Origin: an uncultured Synechococcus sp.
GTDB taxonomy: Bacteria > Cyanobacteriota > Cyanobacteriia > PCC-6307 > Cyanobiaceae
DNA: 64,000 nucleotides
Direction: 5' to 3'
Assembly: GCA_913049535.1 (NCBI GenBank)
Contig: CAJWYF010000003.1
Coordinates: 1-64,000, forward strand
Shown: in pieces, positions 45,122-53,410 of the stretch
Position numbering within the stretch: position 1 is the first letter of the stretch
Layout: each line of letters opens with the position of its first letter
Program-made: the position numbers and the translations under genes
The notes under the pieces: model-generated
What the model was told of the DNA's origin: nothing
Databases searched by the model: none
Seen by the model: only the letters and a program-made list of their open reading frames with translations

Positions 45122-46362
45122 AGCGGCTGCTTAAGGGCTTGCAGCTGCTGCAGGGCCCTGGGGCAACCGTGCAGCGCGGCGATGCCCTTCTCGATGGCGA
45201 TCAACTGGTTGCCTTTGGTCCGGAGCTCTCCTCTGAGCCGGAGGTTGATCAGGTCATCGATACTCCTGCCAGGGCCCTGCTGGCCCCGCTTCTGATTGAT
45301 CCCCACAGCCATCTTGAGGATCCAGAAACCGGACGGGCGGAGACCCTCAGCAGCCTTTGTCAGGAGGCCAAGGCCGCTGGCTACGGCACGGTGGCGCTGC
45401 TACCCAAAGCAGCTTCCTGGCGCGACCGGCCCGAACACCTCAACCCGCTTTCCTCTGCTGGGCTGGATGTGCAGCTCTGGGGTTCGATCACCAAAGCGGG
45501 CACCGGCGTTGAGCTCGCTCCTCTGGGGGATCAGCTCAATGCCGGGGCCATCGGCCTCAGCGATGGCGACACCATGCCACCGCTGCCCCTGTTGGAGCGT
45601 GTGCTGCTGTTGGGGGAAGCCGATGCTGCTCCTCTGCTGGTGGCACCACGGGATCCGGCCTTGACCCAAGCCGGTTTGGTGCGAGAAGGCGTCGACACGC
45701 TGCGAATGGGATGGCCCCCTGATCCTGTCAACAGCGAGCTGTTGCCGCTTCACAGCCTGATGGCACTGGCGCCGCGGGCTCCGCAGCTGCGGTTGATGAA
45801 CCTCTCCACGGCGGCCGGCATTGCCTTGCTGGCTGATGCTCCATCGCCGCCGCCCGCCAGCACCAGCTGGTGGCATCTGCTGGTGGATCACAGCAGCCTT
45901 GATCCACTGGCCGATGGCTGGCTTGTTCACCCGAGCCTTGGCGGCGCGCAAGATCGTGCTGCCCTGCGCCAGGGCTTACGCGATGGACTGCTCTGGGCTG
46001 CTGCTGTGCATCACAGCCCCCTTGACCATGAAGAGCACCTGCTCCCTTGGGACCAACGGCCTGCAGGAGTGGCGGGATATCAGCAGGTGTTGCCGGCCCT
46101 CTGGCAGGCCCTGGTCGATGGTGAGGGCTGGCGTGCGGATGAGCTTTGGCAGGCCTTGAGTTGGGGCGGCTCCCGCTTCCTGGGACTGGCGCCAGAGCAG
46201 TTGCAATGCGGCGGCCGCCGCTGGTTGCTGTTTGATCCTGATGCCCCCCATCAGCCGCGCCAGGGGTCCCATGCCGCCAACTGCCCGCTCCGCAGCAGCC
46301 CGCTTAAGGGGCAGGTGCTGGCGACGGGGTTGCTGGAGCCTGCGTTGTGGGATCTGGACTGA
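45118..46362 (+). CDS. Dihydroorotase homologue, probably non-catalytic
   Basis: A 414-residue amidohydrolase-fold protein related to dihydroorotase. The first metal motif is present (LLIDPHSHLEDPE), but later landmarks are altered. The HAED block reads LLVAPRDP, the HxST block reads RLMNLSTAAG, and the TDHAPH block reads AVHHSPLDH. With the metal His and catalytic Asp gone it should be inactive, like the PyrC' partners of aspartate transcarbamoylase. GTG start overlaps the phosphatase stop; 3' end overlaps lepB by 59 bases. Confidence 0.82.
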   Translation: MKRLLKGLQLLQGPGATVQRGDALLDGDQLVAFGPELSSEPEVDQVIDTPARALLAPLLIDPHSHLEDPETGRAETLSSLCQEAKAAGYGTVALLPKAASWRDRPEHLNPLSSAGLDVQLWGSITKAGTGVELAPLGDQLNAGAIGLSDGDTMPPLPLLERVLLLGEADAAPLLVAPRDPALTQAGLVREGVDTLRMGWPPDPVNSELLPLHSLMALAPRAPQLRLMNLSTAAGIALLADAPSPPPASTSWWHLLVDHSSLDPLADGWLVHPSLGGAQDRAALRQGLRDGLLWAAAVHHSPLDHEEHLLPWDQRPAGVAGYQQVLPALWQALVDGEGWRADELWQALSWGGSRFLGLAPEQLQCGGRRWLLFDPDAPHQPRQGSHAANCPLRSSPLKGQVLATGLLEPALWDLD

Positions 46363-47014
46363 CCAGGGAACCTGCGCTGGCCACAGGCCAGAAGCGGAAC
46401 AGGGCCCGGCCGATGATCTGATCATCCGGCAAGAAGTGGGTGCCAGGCCAGAATCGGCCGTCCCAGCTGTTCGCTCGGTTATCGCCAAGCACCAGCACCG
46501 ATCGAGGCGGCACGACAGCGCGCAGAGGTTGACATCCCTTGCCCTGATCGCTGGCGCAGAAACGCTCTACGTAGGGCTCATCGACCGCCTTGCCGTTGAT
46601 GCTCAGGCGGCCATTGGGGTCCACCACCACCTTGTCTCCAGGGATCGCCACCACGCGTTTGATGAAGGCTTCACAGGCGGGTTCCTGCAGACCTGGAAGC
46701 CCTCCAATGAAGGGGAGATTCACCAAAAAGCAGCGCAAGGGACCAGCTGCGTAGTCCTGCTTGAGGGCCGGGTCAAAGGCCTGGGGGGCACGGAAGACAA
46801 CGATTTCACCGCGCTGGGGTGATCGGAACCGGTAGGTCAGCTTCTCCACCAGCAACCGATCCTGCAGTTGCAGTCCAGGCAGCATGGAGCCCGATGGGAT
46901 GTAGCGGGCCTCAACGATGAAATGGCGTATGCCCAGGGCCACAGTCAGGGTGACCACCAAACTGCGCCAGAAGCCCCAGGGGGAAGTCGAGCGGGATTTC
47001 TGCGCCGCGTTCAA
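46304..47014 (-). CDS. lepB: Signal peptidase I
   Basis: Type I leader peptidase (236 aa). One N-terminal membrane anchor (SLVVTLTVALGIRHFI) precedes the serine nucleophile box YIPSGSMLPGLQ and the lysine box AFIKRVVAIPGDKV. The late LVLGDNRANSWDGRFWG-like box is also present. The final 25 residues are Pro/Ala/Thr-rich and overlap the convergent dihydroorotase-like gene. Cyanobacteria usually have two LepB enzymes; which one this is cannot be told. Confidence 0.94.
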   Translation of the reverse strand: MNAAQKSRSTSPWGFWRSLVVTLTVALGIRHFIVEARYIPSGSMLPGLQLQDRLLVEKLTYRFRSPQRGEIVVFRAPQAFDPALKQDYAAGPLRCFLVNLPFIGGLPGLQEPACEAFIKRVVAIPGDKVVVDPNGRLSINGKAVDEPYVERFCASDQGKGCQPLRAVVPPRSVLVLGDNRANSWDGRFWPGTHFLPDDQIIGRALFRFWPVASAGSLVSPDPTTQAPATPSPAPAP

Positions 47015-47071
47015 GTCTGATTTTGAATTTCAAACACCTTAAGAGGATCTGCCAGCTCGACCACCCCCGGA

Positions 47072-47317
47072 TCAGCCTGGGATGAAGGAGCGCAGACGCC
47101 GGGCCTCCTGACCAGCAAGAGCCTGAAGTTCGGCGTCGCTGCGCAGGCTGTCCTGCCTGGCTTGGGCCTCGAGCACGTCCTGCTCGGCAAGCTCAAATCC
47201 CGCACCTCGGGCCAGCTCGAGAAACTCCTCCAGACCCAGGGGCTGTTGCAGCGCTCCAGCAAGGCGCTCGTCGTTCTTGGCGTGGGCCAAGAAAGCATCC
47301 AGCTGCTCGAGGGCCAT
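47072..47317 (-). CDS. Nif11-domain protein
   Basis: An 81-residue protein of the Nif11/Nif11-like leader family: MALEQLDAFLAHAKNDERLA, then QPLGLEEFLELARGAGFEL. Proteins of this family are leaders of ribosomally made peptides or stand-alone Nif11 proteins. Here there is no Gly-Gly cleavage site with a Cys-rich core after it; the tail is Gln/Arg-rich. It lies 57 bases upstream of lepB on the same strand. Confidence 0.78.
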   Translation of the reverse strand: MALEQLDAFLAHAKNDERLAGALQQPLGLEEFLELARGAGFELAEQDVLEAQARQDSLRSDAELQALAGQEARRLRSFIPG

Positions 47318-47387
47318 GGCTGTCCCGTGGGTGGGCTCAACGTACTCGTCCGTACCCTGAAGCTCGGACTCCGACGGCGGTTCTGGG

Positions 47388-48920
47388 ATGGTTCAACCGC
47401 GTTGGCTGCGGCCGCGGCACTGGGGCGACTCGTTCGGCAGCGTCCCGGCAGGCCGGCGCTGGGAGCAGTTTGTGGCGCTCTGGGCCAGCCTCAATCTGGC
47501 GCTGGTGATTTTCGACATCACTTATGTGCCGTTGCGGGACTTCTGGCTGCAGCGCCGCCTCTATCCCTTACCCGGCAGCTCACTGGTCATCCCCTTGACC
47601 GTGCTGCCTGACATCACGGTCTGGGTGGATCCGATCAAGGGCATCGAACCCCATCGCGACACCGCCCACTACCAGCGCCACTGGCAGCAGCTCGATGCTC
47701 AGCTGCTCAGCCACGGCCCCAGCACCCCCCGGAGCCGGTCGCTTCTGGCCGAACAGTTGCGCTTGACCGAGCTGATGATTGATGAGAACCCGTTCCTTGT
47801 GGCCAACAAGTCCGGGACGCTGGAGCGCATCAAAAATCAGTTGCGCCAGCATGCCGAGCCTCCCCAGGACTCCGCACGCCAGGCCGCGGCGATGCTGCTT
47901 TCACCGCAGTGGATGGAACAGCACCCCTGGCCGGAGGAACGTCGCTTCTGGCAGCGGGAGCTGCTCCCCTTGGTGGCTACCAACTACTGGCGCTCCATTG
48001 ATGAAAACGGCCGTCCCACCGACCGTTTCTGGCGCATTGATCTGCTCTGGTTCCAGAGCGTTTTTGCCATCGACATCCTGCTGCGCTGGCTGGCGATGAA
48101 GCGTCGTCGCCCGTCCATGCCCTGGCGGGATGTGGTGCTCAGGCGCTGGTATGACCTGCCCCTGCTGCTGCCGTTCTGGCGCCTGAGCCGCGTGGTGCCG
48201 GTGACCGTGCGGTTGCGCAGCAGCGGTTTGTTGGATGCCGAGCCGGTGCGTGCTGTGGTCAGCCGCGGTGTGGTCACGCTGATGGCCGTGGAGCTGATCG
48301 AAGTCCTTGCTCTGCAGCTGGTGGATGGACTGCAAGGTCTGGTGCGCTCACCCCAGGTGACGGATCGACTGAGCGCCCTGGGGCGGCCTCTGCAACTGCA
48401 GCTCAACTCCGATCTGCAGGGGGAGGCTCAGCAAGGGGAGCTCGAGCAGTTGCTGCGACTGTGGCTGCCGCTGCTGCTGGGGAAAGTGCTGCCGCGGCTG
48501 GAGCCGGAACTGCAGGATCTGGCAGCCCATGCTCTGCAGCGGAGCCTCGAGGCAACTGCATTCCCGCCGGCGTTGCAGCAACTCAAACCTCTGCTGCTGG
48601 TGGAGCGGCAGCTCAGTCGACAACTGGCTGGTGGGATGGTCGATGGTGTTTTGGAGCTCTCCCGCGGTACAGCAGACGAGCTGCGCCAGCGAGATCAGCA
48701 AGGCCGGGATCTGCTGCAGCGCACCAGCGAGGCCTTCTGGCGGGAACTGGCTGCCGTGGCAGCAGAAGCCAGCACGCTCGAGCGCAGCCAGGACTTGATC
48801 TGCGCGCTGTTGGAGCAGCTCAAGCGCACCTACCTGGTCGGGGTGAACCAGGCTGGTGTGGAGGGGTTAATGGATGAGCTGGACCAGATCAGCGACGACC
48901 AATCGGCAGCAAGGCCTTGA
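47388..48920 (+). CDS. Unrecognised membrane protein with S4-like arginine segment
   Basis: A 510-residue protein I do not recognise. A helix near residues 28-48 (LWASLNLALVIFDITYV) is followed by a soluble region with a conserved-looking DPIKGIEPHRDT. A membrane block then runs LLWFQSVFAIDILLRWLAM and WYDLPLLLPFWRLSRVVPVT, where arginines repeat within a hydrophobic helix as in voltage-sensor S4 segments. No pore helix is seen after it. Residues 320-510 are long amphipathic helices. Its 3' end overlaps the ferredoxin gene by 32 bases. Confidence 0.6.
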   Translation: MVQPRWLRPRHWGDSFGSVPAGRRWEQFVALWASLNLALVIFDITYVPLRDFWLQRRLYPLPGSSLVIPLTVLPDITVWVDPIKGIEPHRDTAHYQRHWQQLDAQLLSHGPSTPRSRSLLAEQLRLTELMIDENPFLVANKSGTLERIKNQLRQHAEPPQDSARQAAAMLLSPQWMEQHPWPEERRFWQRELLPLVATNYWRSIDENGRPTDRFWRIDLLWFQSVFAIDILLRWLAMKRRRPSMPWRDVVLRRWYDLPLLLPFWRLSRVVPVTVRLRSSGLLDAEPVRAVVSRGVVTLMAVELIEVLALQLVDGLQGLVRSPQVTDRLSALGRPLQLQLNSDLQGEAQQGELEQLLRLWLPLLLGKVLPRLEPELQDLAAHALQRSLEATAFPPALQQLKPLLLVERQLSRQLAGGMVDGVLELSRGTADELRQRDQQGRDLLQRTSEAFWRELAAVAAEASTLERSQDLICALLEQLKRTYLVGVNQAGVEGLMDELDQISDDQSAARP

Positions 48921-49257
48921 TGGCACCGAGCAGGCTGTTGGAACCTGAGCCGACGCCGTCGGAGGGACGGGTGCGGACGGTCACATCACCATTGACGCTT
49001 GTGCGGCAGCTGAGGCGATAGCTGGCGGGACGGTCAGCCAGGTAGACCTCTTCGACATCGGAGCGGGCAGAAAGGTTCTCCATCCCTTCCACCACCTCCA
49101 TCACGCAGGTGCCGCACTGGCCAACACCGCCGCAGTTGTTGAGGTTGTTGAGGCCCTGGTAAGGGTTGACTCCAGCATCGAGAGCAGCCTTGCGCAGGTT
49201 TGCTCCTTCGATGCAACCGACCTGCTGGCCTTCCTGCTCAAAACGGATGGTGGGCAC
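48889..49257 (-). CDS. Plant-type [2Fe-2S] ferredoxin
   Basis: A 122-residue ferredoxin-fold protein. Cluster cysteines lie in NNCGGVGQCGTCVMEV and in YRLSCRTSVNG, i.e. four Cys in the order of beta-grasp ferredoxins. The spacing and the Gly-rich first loop differ a little from PetF, so this is a specialised ferredoxin with unknown partner. A C-terminal extension of about 25 residues follows the domain. Confidence 0.88.
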   Translation of the reverse strand: MPTIRFEQEGQQVGCIEGANLRKAALDAGVNPYQGLNNLNNCGGVGQCGTCVMEVVEGMENLSARSDVEEVYLADRPASYRLSCRTSVNGDVTVRTRPSDGVGSGSNSLLGAIKALLPIGRR

Positions 49258-49375
49258 GGCGGTCGGATCTCAGGCGCCGACCAACTTAACCGGATGAGGG
49301 CACAAGGTTGTGCTCTGGAGTCAAAGAAGACGCGCTGTCTAACATCAGAGTTTCCAATTTGTTCGCTCTGCTGCC

Positions 49376-50050
49376 ATGGCTGCATCCGTCACCGGCGCGG
49401 GGTATGACGACGCTGCCCAGCGCAGGATCCCTGGCTACAGCAGCCTGGCGCGCCTGGCAATTTCGCTGGTGGCTGGTTTCCCAAGTCTCGCGGCAGCGGG
49501 TGCTCCGCTGCTGGTGGTGGGATGCGGCACCGGTGCTGAATTGAGTGAGGCGCGACGTCAGCGACCCGATTGGATGCTGACCGCTGTTGATCCTGCAGCT
49601 GAGATGGTCGCTGAGGCCAAGGCGCGGCTCGCTCAGGCCGCCTCGGCTGTGTCGTGGATCGAAGGGCCGGCGCAGAGCGTGCCTGGGGAATCCTGCTTTG
49701 GTGGGGCCATCGCTGTGCTGGTGCTGCAGGAGCTGGCCGATGACGGCAGCAAACTTGACTTTTTGGCGGCGTTGGCACGATTGCTGCAACCGGGAGCCCC
49801 TCTTGTCTTGGTCGATTTGATGGGGGGCGGCAGTGGCCTCAACAGTGCCATTGAGCAGCAGTTTCAAGAGGCGCTGCTGCGCTTCCAGCGCAGCAGCGAA
49901 TTGCCCCTTCCAGGTGTGGATGAAGTGCCCTTGCATCCCATCGGTGAAGCGCGCCGTTCAGCGCTGCTGGCCGCCGCGGGCTTCAGTGATCCGATTCGGT
50001 TTTATCAGGCTCTTGGGGTTGAGGGAGTTCTGGTGCAGCGGCGGCAGTGA
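49376..50050 (+). CDS. SAM-dependent methyltransferase
   Basis: A 224-residue class I methyltransferase with motif I LLVVGCGTGAELSEARRQ, acidic motif LTAVDPAAEMVAEAKARL and LLQPGAPLVLVDLMGGGSG. The substrate is unknown. Its last 68 bases overlap the convergent ppa gene, the largest overlap of two genes in the window. Confidence 0.82.
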   Translation: MAASVTGAGYDDAAQRRIPGYSSLARLAISLVAGFPSLAAAGAPLLVVGCGTGAELSEARRQRPDWMLTAVDPAAEMVAEAKARLAQAASAVSWIEGPAQSVPGESCFGGAIAVLVLQELADDGSKLDFLAALARLLQPGAPLVLVDLMGGGSGLNSAIEQQFQEALLRFQRSSELPLPGVDEVPLHPIGEARRSALLAAAGFSDPIRFYQALGVEGVLVQRRQ

Positions 50051-50543
50051 TGCAGCGGTTGATGTGATCCATCACCGGTTGCCCCTCCAGCCAGCCTTGA
50101 ATTTCGGTCATGCGTCCATCCATGCCGCGGTGGGTGCGGAAGAATTCAGCGATGTCCTCCAGTTGCTGGGCTGAGAGCTGGCCGAGGTTGCTCATCCGAT
50201 CGAGGTGGGGATCGTTGGCTGGGACGCAGAGCAACTTGGCGTCGTAGCGCTGTTGATCGATCACCTCCAGCAATCCGATCGGCCTCGAGAGGATCATGCA
50301 GCCGGGAAAGGTGGGTTCTTCCATGACCACCATGGCGTCGAGGGGGGAGCCGTCCTCCGCCATGGTGTTCGGCACAAATCCATAGTCGAACGGATACTGC
50401 ACCGAAGGATGCAAGACCCGGTCGAGGGCCATCAGGCCTGGGGCCGGCAAGTATTCGTATTTGTTGCGTCCACCAGCTGGCACCTCGACCACAACATGGA
50501 TCAATCCAGGTGAGGGCTGGGCTGGAATGGCGCGGAGATCCAC
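49983..50543 (-). CDS. ppa: Inorganic pyrophosphatase, family I
   Basis: Soluble pyrophosphatase (186 aa). It has NKYEYLPAPGLMALDRVLHP, YPFDYGFVPNTMAEDGSPLD (the Asp-rich Mg site) and CVPANDPHLDRM. It pulls biosynthetic reactions by removing PPi. Residues after about 165 form a short tail. A small membrane protein gene lies 12 bases upstream on the same strand. Confidence 0.96.
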   Translation of the reverse strand: MDLRAIPAQPSPGLIHVVVEVPAGGRNKYEYLPAPGLMALDRVLHPSVQYPFDYGFVPNTMAEDGSPLDAMVVMEEPTFPGCMILSRPIGLLEVIDQQRYDAKLLCVPANDPHLDRMSNLGQLSAQQLEDIAEFFRTHRGMDGRMTEIQGWLEGQPVMDHINRCITAAAAPELPQPQEPDKTESDH

Positions 50544-50554
50544 GGATGGTTGGT

Positions 50555-50803
50555 TCAGGGCCTACGGATGATCGAGCCCGTCCAAGAAGGCGTCTGCACA
50601 GGGTGCAACGGCATCAGGGTGTCCGCAAGGACGACCGTTAAAGGCACGGCAATCGCGGCGATGCCGATAAACAGTCCAGTGAGTTGATCTAGAGGTCTGG
50701 AGCCAGGACTGTGGGGGTCTTCAGCACTGGCTGTTCCTGTCTCGTTGCCGGCAGCGTCTGGCCCCGATGCAAGGGAGGACGGCTGGGGTAGGGCAGGGGT
50801 CAT
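50555..50803 (-). CDS. Small membrane protein, hypothetical
   Basis: An 82-residue protein with a Ser/Pro/Gly-rich first half and one helix (LTGLFIGIAAIAVPLTVVLA). It lies directly upstream of ppa on the same strand, probably in one transcript. No function can be given; a single-helix protein of this size is common in picocyanobacteria. Confidence 0.55.
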   Translation of the reverse strand: MTPALPQPSSLASGPDAAGNETGTASAEDPHSPGSRPLDQLTGLFIGIAAIAVPLTVVLADTLMPLHPVQTPSWTGSIIRRP

Positions 50804-50844
50804 GGAAGAGGGACAGGAACAACCCGCTCAACGACGGTTGAGAT

Positions 50845-50863
50845 GCAGTGAAAGAGTCACTGC
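50845..50863. repeat. Inverted repeat GCAGTGA-N5-TCACTGC
   Basis: A perfect 7-bp inverted repeat (50845-50851 and 50857-50863) with a five-base loop. It lies 42 bases upstream of the small membrane protein gene and 60 bases beyond the stop of the HTH gene. It could be a weak terminator for the HTH gene or an operator. Confidence 0.5.
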
Positions 50864-50922
50864 GTGGGCTGCGCATATCATGCCACCGGAAAACCTGGTT
50901 GTCGTCAGCCAGGGGAAAAGGT

Positions 50923-51375
50923 TCAGGCTGCCTTTCGCTCGCTGGCTTCGCGGCGGGATGTCAGCTCGGTGGCGGGCTCGACGCCGCTGCTGGCAAGCAG
51001 ACTGCGAATTTCCTTGAGTTCTTCGAGAATGGTGCTCAGCAGTTGCTGCGTAGCGGAATACGGGGAGTTGAGAACCTCCACCGTGACTTCCTTGATACGG
51101 AGAACATCCCGCGCGAAGCGAGCAACTTCATTGGGGTGAAAAAGAAGCGCTTCTTTTTGATCGCTTCGGTACTCAGGATTGAGCTTGCGAGGGTTGAAGG
51201 GTGGGTTGAGATTACGGGGGTCAGTATTGGTGTAGCGATAAACAGACGCGCGGGAACGATTCAACGCGCGCTGCACTTCGTCGATGCCAATAAGGGCTTC
51301 ACCGCTGTCGTTATCGGAGCTTCCAACGGCTTCAGATGATGTGCCGGAATAACCCATCGGAGGCATGGCAACCAT
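50923..51375 (-). CDS. Small helix-turn-helix protein (excisionase/MerR-like)
   Basis: A 150-residue protein. Residues about 27-100 fit a winged-HTH of excisionase/MerR type: LIGIDEVQRALNRSRASVYR is the HTH, and FHPNEVARFARDVLRIKEVT a following helix. The C-terminal part (LLSTILEELKEIRSLLAS) is a likely dimerisation helix. Met7 is an alternative start. Homologues in picocyanobacteria have been labelled resolvase-like, but no catalytic domain is visible. It is divergent from proS. Confidence 0.7.
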   Translation of the reverse strand: MVAMPPMGYSGTSSEAVGSSDNDSGEALIGIDEVQRALNRSRASVYRYTNTDPRNLNPPFNPRKLNPEYRSDQKEALLFHPNEVARFARDVLRIKEVTVEVLNSPYSATQQLLSTILEELKEIRSLLASSGVEPATELTSRREASERKAA

Positions 51376-51493
51376 GAGACAGCAGTGGGACGGACGGGAC
51401 TTCGCAGACCTTAGCAGATGTTTTTCTCTGTTCCATAAATAATGCTTTCGGTGTGGAGGTTGTAAAAGCGTCCCTGCTCAGCTGAATTTGCAT

Positions 51494-51517
51494 TCACTGT
51501 GCCAATTCGCACAGTGA
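51494..51517. promoter_or_regulatory. Palindrome TCACTGTGC-N6-GCACAGTGA upstream of proS
   Basis: A perfect 9-bp inverted repeat (51494-51502 and 51509-51517) around CAATTC, 31 bases before the proS ATG. The symmetry fits an operator for a dimeric regulator or a leader hairpin. The divergent HTH gene starts about 120 bases away and is the obvious candidate regulator, which is an inference. Confidence 0.6.
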
Positions 51518-51548
51518 TAGGTTCCGGCCTCGCCCGGTTTCAAGCCTC

Positions 51549-53351
51549 ATGCGCGTCTCCGCTCTTTTGTTGGTGACGCTTCGCGATGACCCCGCAGAAG
51601 CAGAGATTCCTTCTCACCGTCTGTTATTGCGAGCTGGCTACATCCGTCGCGTCGCGTCCGGCATCTACGCCTATCTGCCCCTGATGTGGCGGGTTCTGCG
51701 CAAGGTGTCGGCCATCGTCCGTGAGGAGATGGATGCCACCGGTGCCCTCGAGACCCTGCTGCCGCAGCTGCAACCGGCTGAGCTCTGGCAGAGGAGTGGT
51801 CGCTGGGCCGGCTATACCGCAGGCGAAGGGATCATGTTCCACCTGCAGGACCGACAGGAACGAGAGCTCGGCCTTGGCCCCACCCATGAAGAGGTCATCA
51901 CCGCCCTGGCTGCAGATCTGCTGCGCTCCTACAGGCAGTTGCCGGTGAGCCTGTATCAGATCCAAAGCAAGTTTCGCGATGAAATCCGGCCGCGCTTCGG
52001 GCTGATGCGTGGCCGCGAATTCATCATGAAAGACGCCTATTCCTTTCACGCCAGTGCTGAGGACCTGGCACGTGAATTCGGGGTGATGGAGAAGGCCTAT
52101 GGCCGGATCTTCCGGCGCTGCGGCCTGCAAGCTCTCGCGGTGGAGGCCGATAGCGGGGCGATTGGTGGCTCCGCAAGCAAGGAATTCATGGTCACCGCTG
52201 CTGCTGGAGAAGATCTGATTCTTCGCAGTGCCGATGGCTCCTACGCCGCCAATCAAGAGCGGGCGGAATCGGTGGCGCAGCCCGCGCTGGCCCTTGAGGC
52301 GGAGCGCTGCACGCTGCTGGAGACACCGGCGCAGGGAACCATTGAGGCACTCTGTGACGCCCATGGCTTCCACCCCAGTCAGATCATCAAGGTGATTCTG
52401 TTGGTGGCTCGTTTTGAGCAGGGGCGCGCCCAGCCCGTGCTGGTCAGCCTGCGGGGGGATCAGCAGCTCAATGAAGTCAAATTGAGCAATGCATTGCAGC
52501 AAGACCATGCCCAGGATTGGGGCAGCTTGCTCTCGCTGCAGGCCCTGGAGGCCACGCAGCTTGCTGATGCCAGCTATCTGCCCCTGGGTTTCATCGGCCC
52601 TGACCTGGGCGATGCGGTGCTGCGCGGAAGCCCCCAGTTGGAGTCTTCATTCCTTCGCTTGGCCGACCACACCGCGCTGGCCCTGGACTGTTTTGTCTGC
52701 GGCGCAAACCGCGCCGATCAGCACCGTGTCGGCGCGCAATGGGGCCAGCACGGGCTCGCCGCGCCCATGGCGCTTGATGTGCGCTGCGCCCTTGAAGGTG
52801 ACGGGCTAATCGATGAGCCAACCCAGACCCTGTGCAGCAGCCGTGGCATCGAGGTGGGTCACATCTTCCAGCTGGGGCGTAAGTATTCCGAAGCCTTGGA
52901 TGCGCGCTTCACCAACGAACAGGGCCGCGATGAGGCCCTGTGGATGGGCTGCTACGGCATCGGCGTTTCGCGTCTGGCCCAGGCGGCTGTGGAGCAGCAC
53001 CATGACGAGGCCGGCATTGTCTGGCCCGTGCCGATCGCCCCGTTTGAGGTGGTGGTCGTGATTGCCAGTACCAAGGAGCCGGTGCAGGTGGAACTGGCTG
53101 AGCGTCTCTACAGCGAGCTGAAAGCCTCGGGTGTGGATGTTCTGCTCGACGACCGCAACGAGCGCGCTGGGGTCAAATTCAAGGACGCTGAATTGATTGG
53201 AATCCCCTGGCGCCTTGTGGTGGGTCGCGGAGCCGCTGAAGGGGTGGTGGAGCTTGTAGAACGCGCCGGTAATGCCAGGCGCGACGGTGCCCCAGCTGAG
53301 CTCATGGCTGCATTGAAGGAACGATTGCAGCAGCAGCGACTCGGGCTCTAA
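51549..53351 (+). CDS. proS: Prolyl-tRNA synthetase
   Basis: ProRS (600 aa), bacterial type, charging tRNA-Pro. Class II motif 2 is in FRDEIRPRFGLMRGREFIMK and motif 3 in GCYGIGVSRLAQAAVEQHHD. The editing insertion typical of bacterial ProRS is present between them (about residues 250-400, with HPSQIIKVILLVARFEQG). The C-terminal anticodon-binding domain has VDVLLDDRNERAGVKFKDAE. ATG start lies after a palindromic leader. Confidence 0.97.
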   Translation: MRVSALLLVTLRDDPAEAEIPSHRLLLRAGYIRRVASGIYAYLPLMWRVLRKVSAIVREEMDATGALETLLPQLQPAELWQRSGRWAGYTAGEGIMFHLQDRQERELGLGPTHEEVITALAADLLRSYRQLPVSLYQIQSKFRDEIRPRFGLMRGREFIMKDAYSFHASAEDLAREFGVMEKAYGRIFRRCGLQALAVEADSGAIGGSASKEFMVTAAAGEDLILRSADGSYAANQERAESVAQPALALEAERCTLLETPAQGTIEALCDAHGFHPSQIIKVILLVARFEQGRAQPVLVSLRGDQQLNEVKLSNALQQDHAQDWGSLLSLQALEATQLADASYLPLGFIGPDLGDAVLRGSPQLESSFLRLADHTALALDCFVCGANRADQHRVGAQWGQHGLAAPMALDVRCALEGDGLIDEPTQTLCSSRGIEVGHIFQLGRKYSEALDARFTNEQGRDEALWMGCYGIGVSRLAQAAVEQHHDEAGIVWPVPIAPFEVVVVIASTKEPVQVELAERLYSELKASGVDVLLDDRNERAGVKFKDAELIGIPWRLVVGRGAAEGVVELVERAGNARRDGAPAELMAALKERLQQQRLGL

Positions 53352-53410
53352 GCGCAGATGCGACCCACACCTCTAAAGTCCACCCGATTCAGCACTAAGG
53401 CGAGGTTTCA

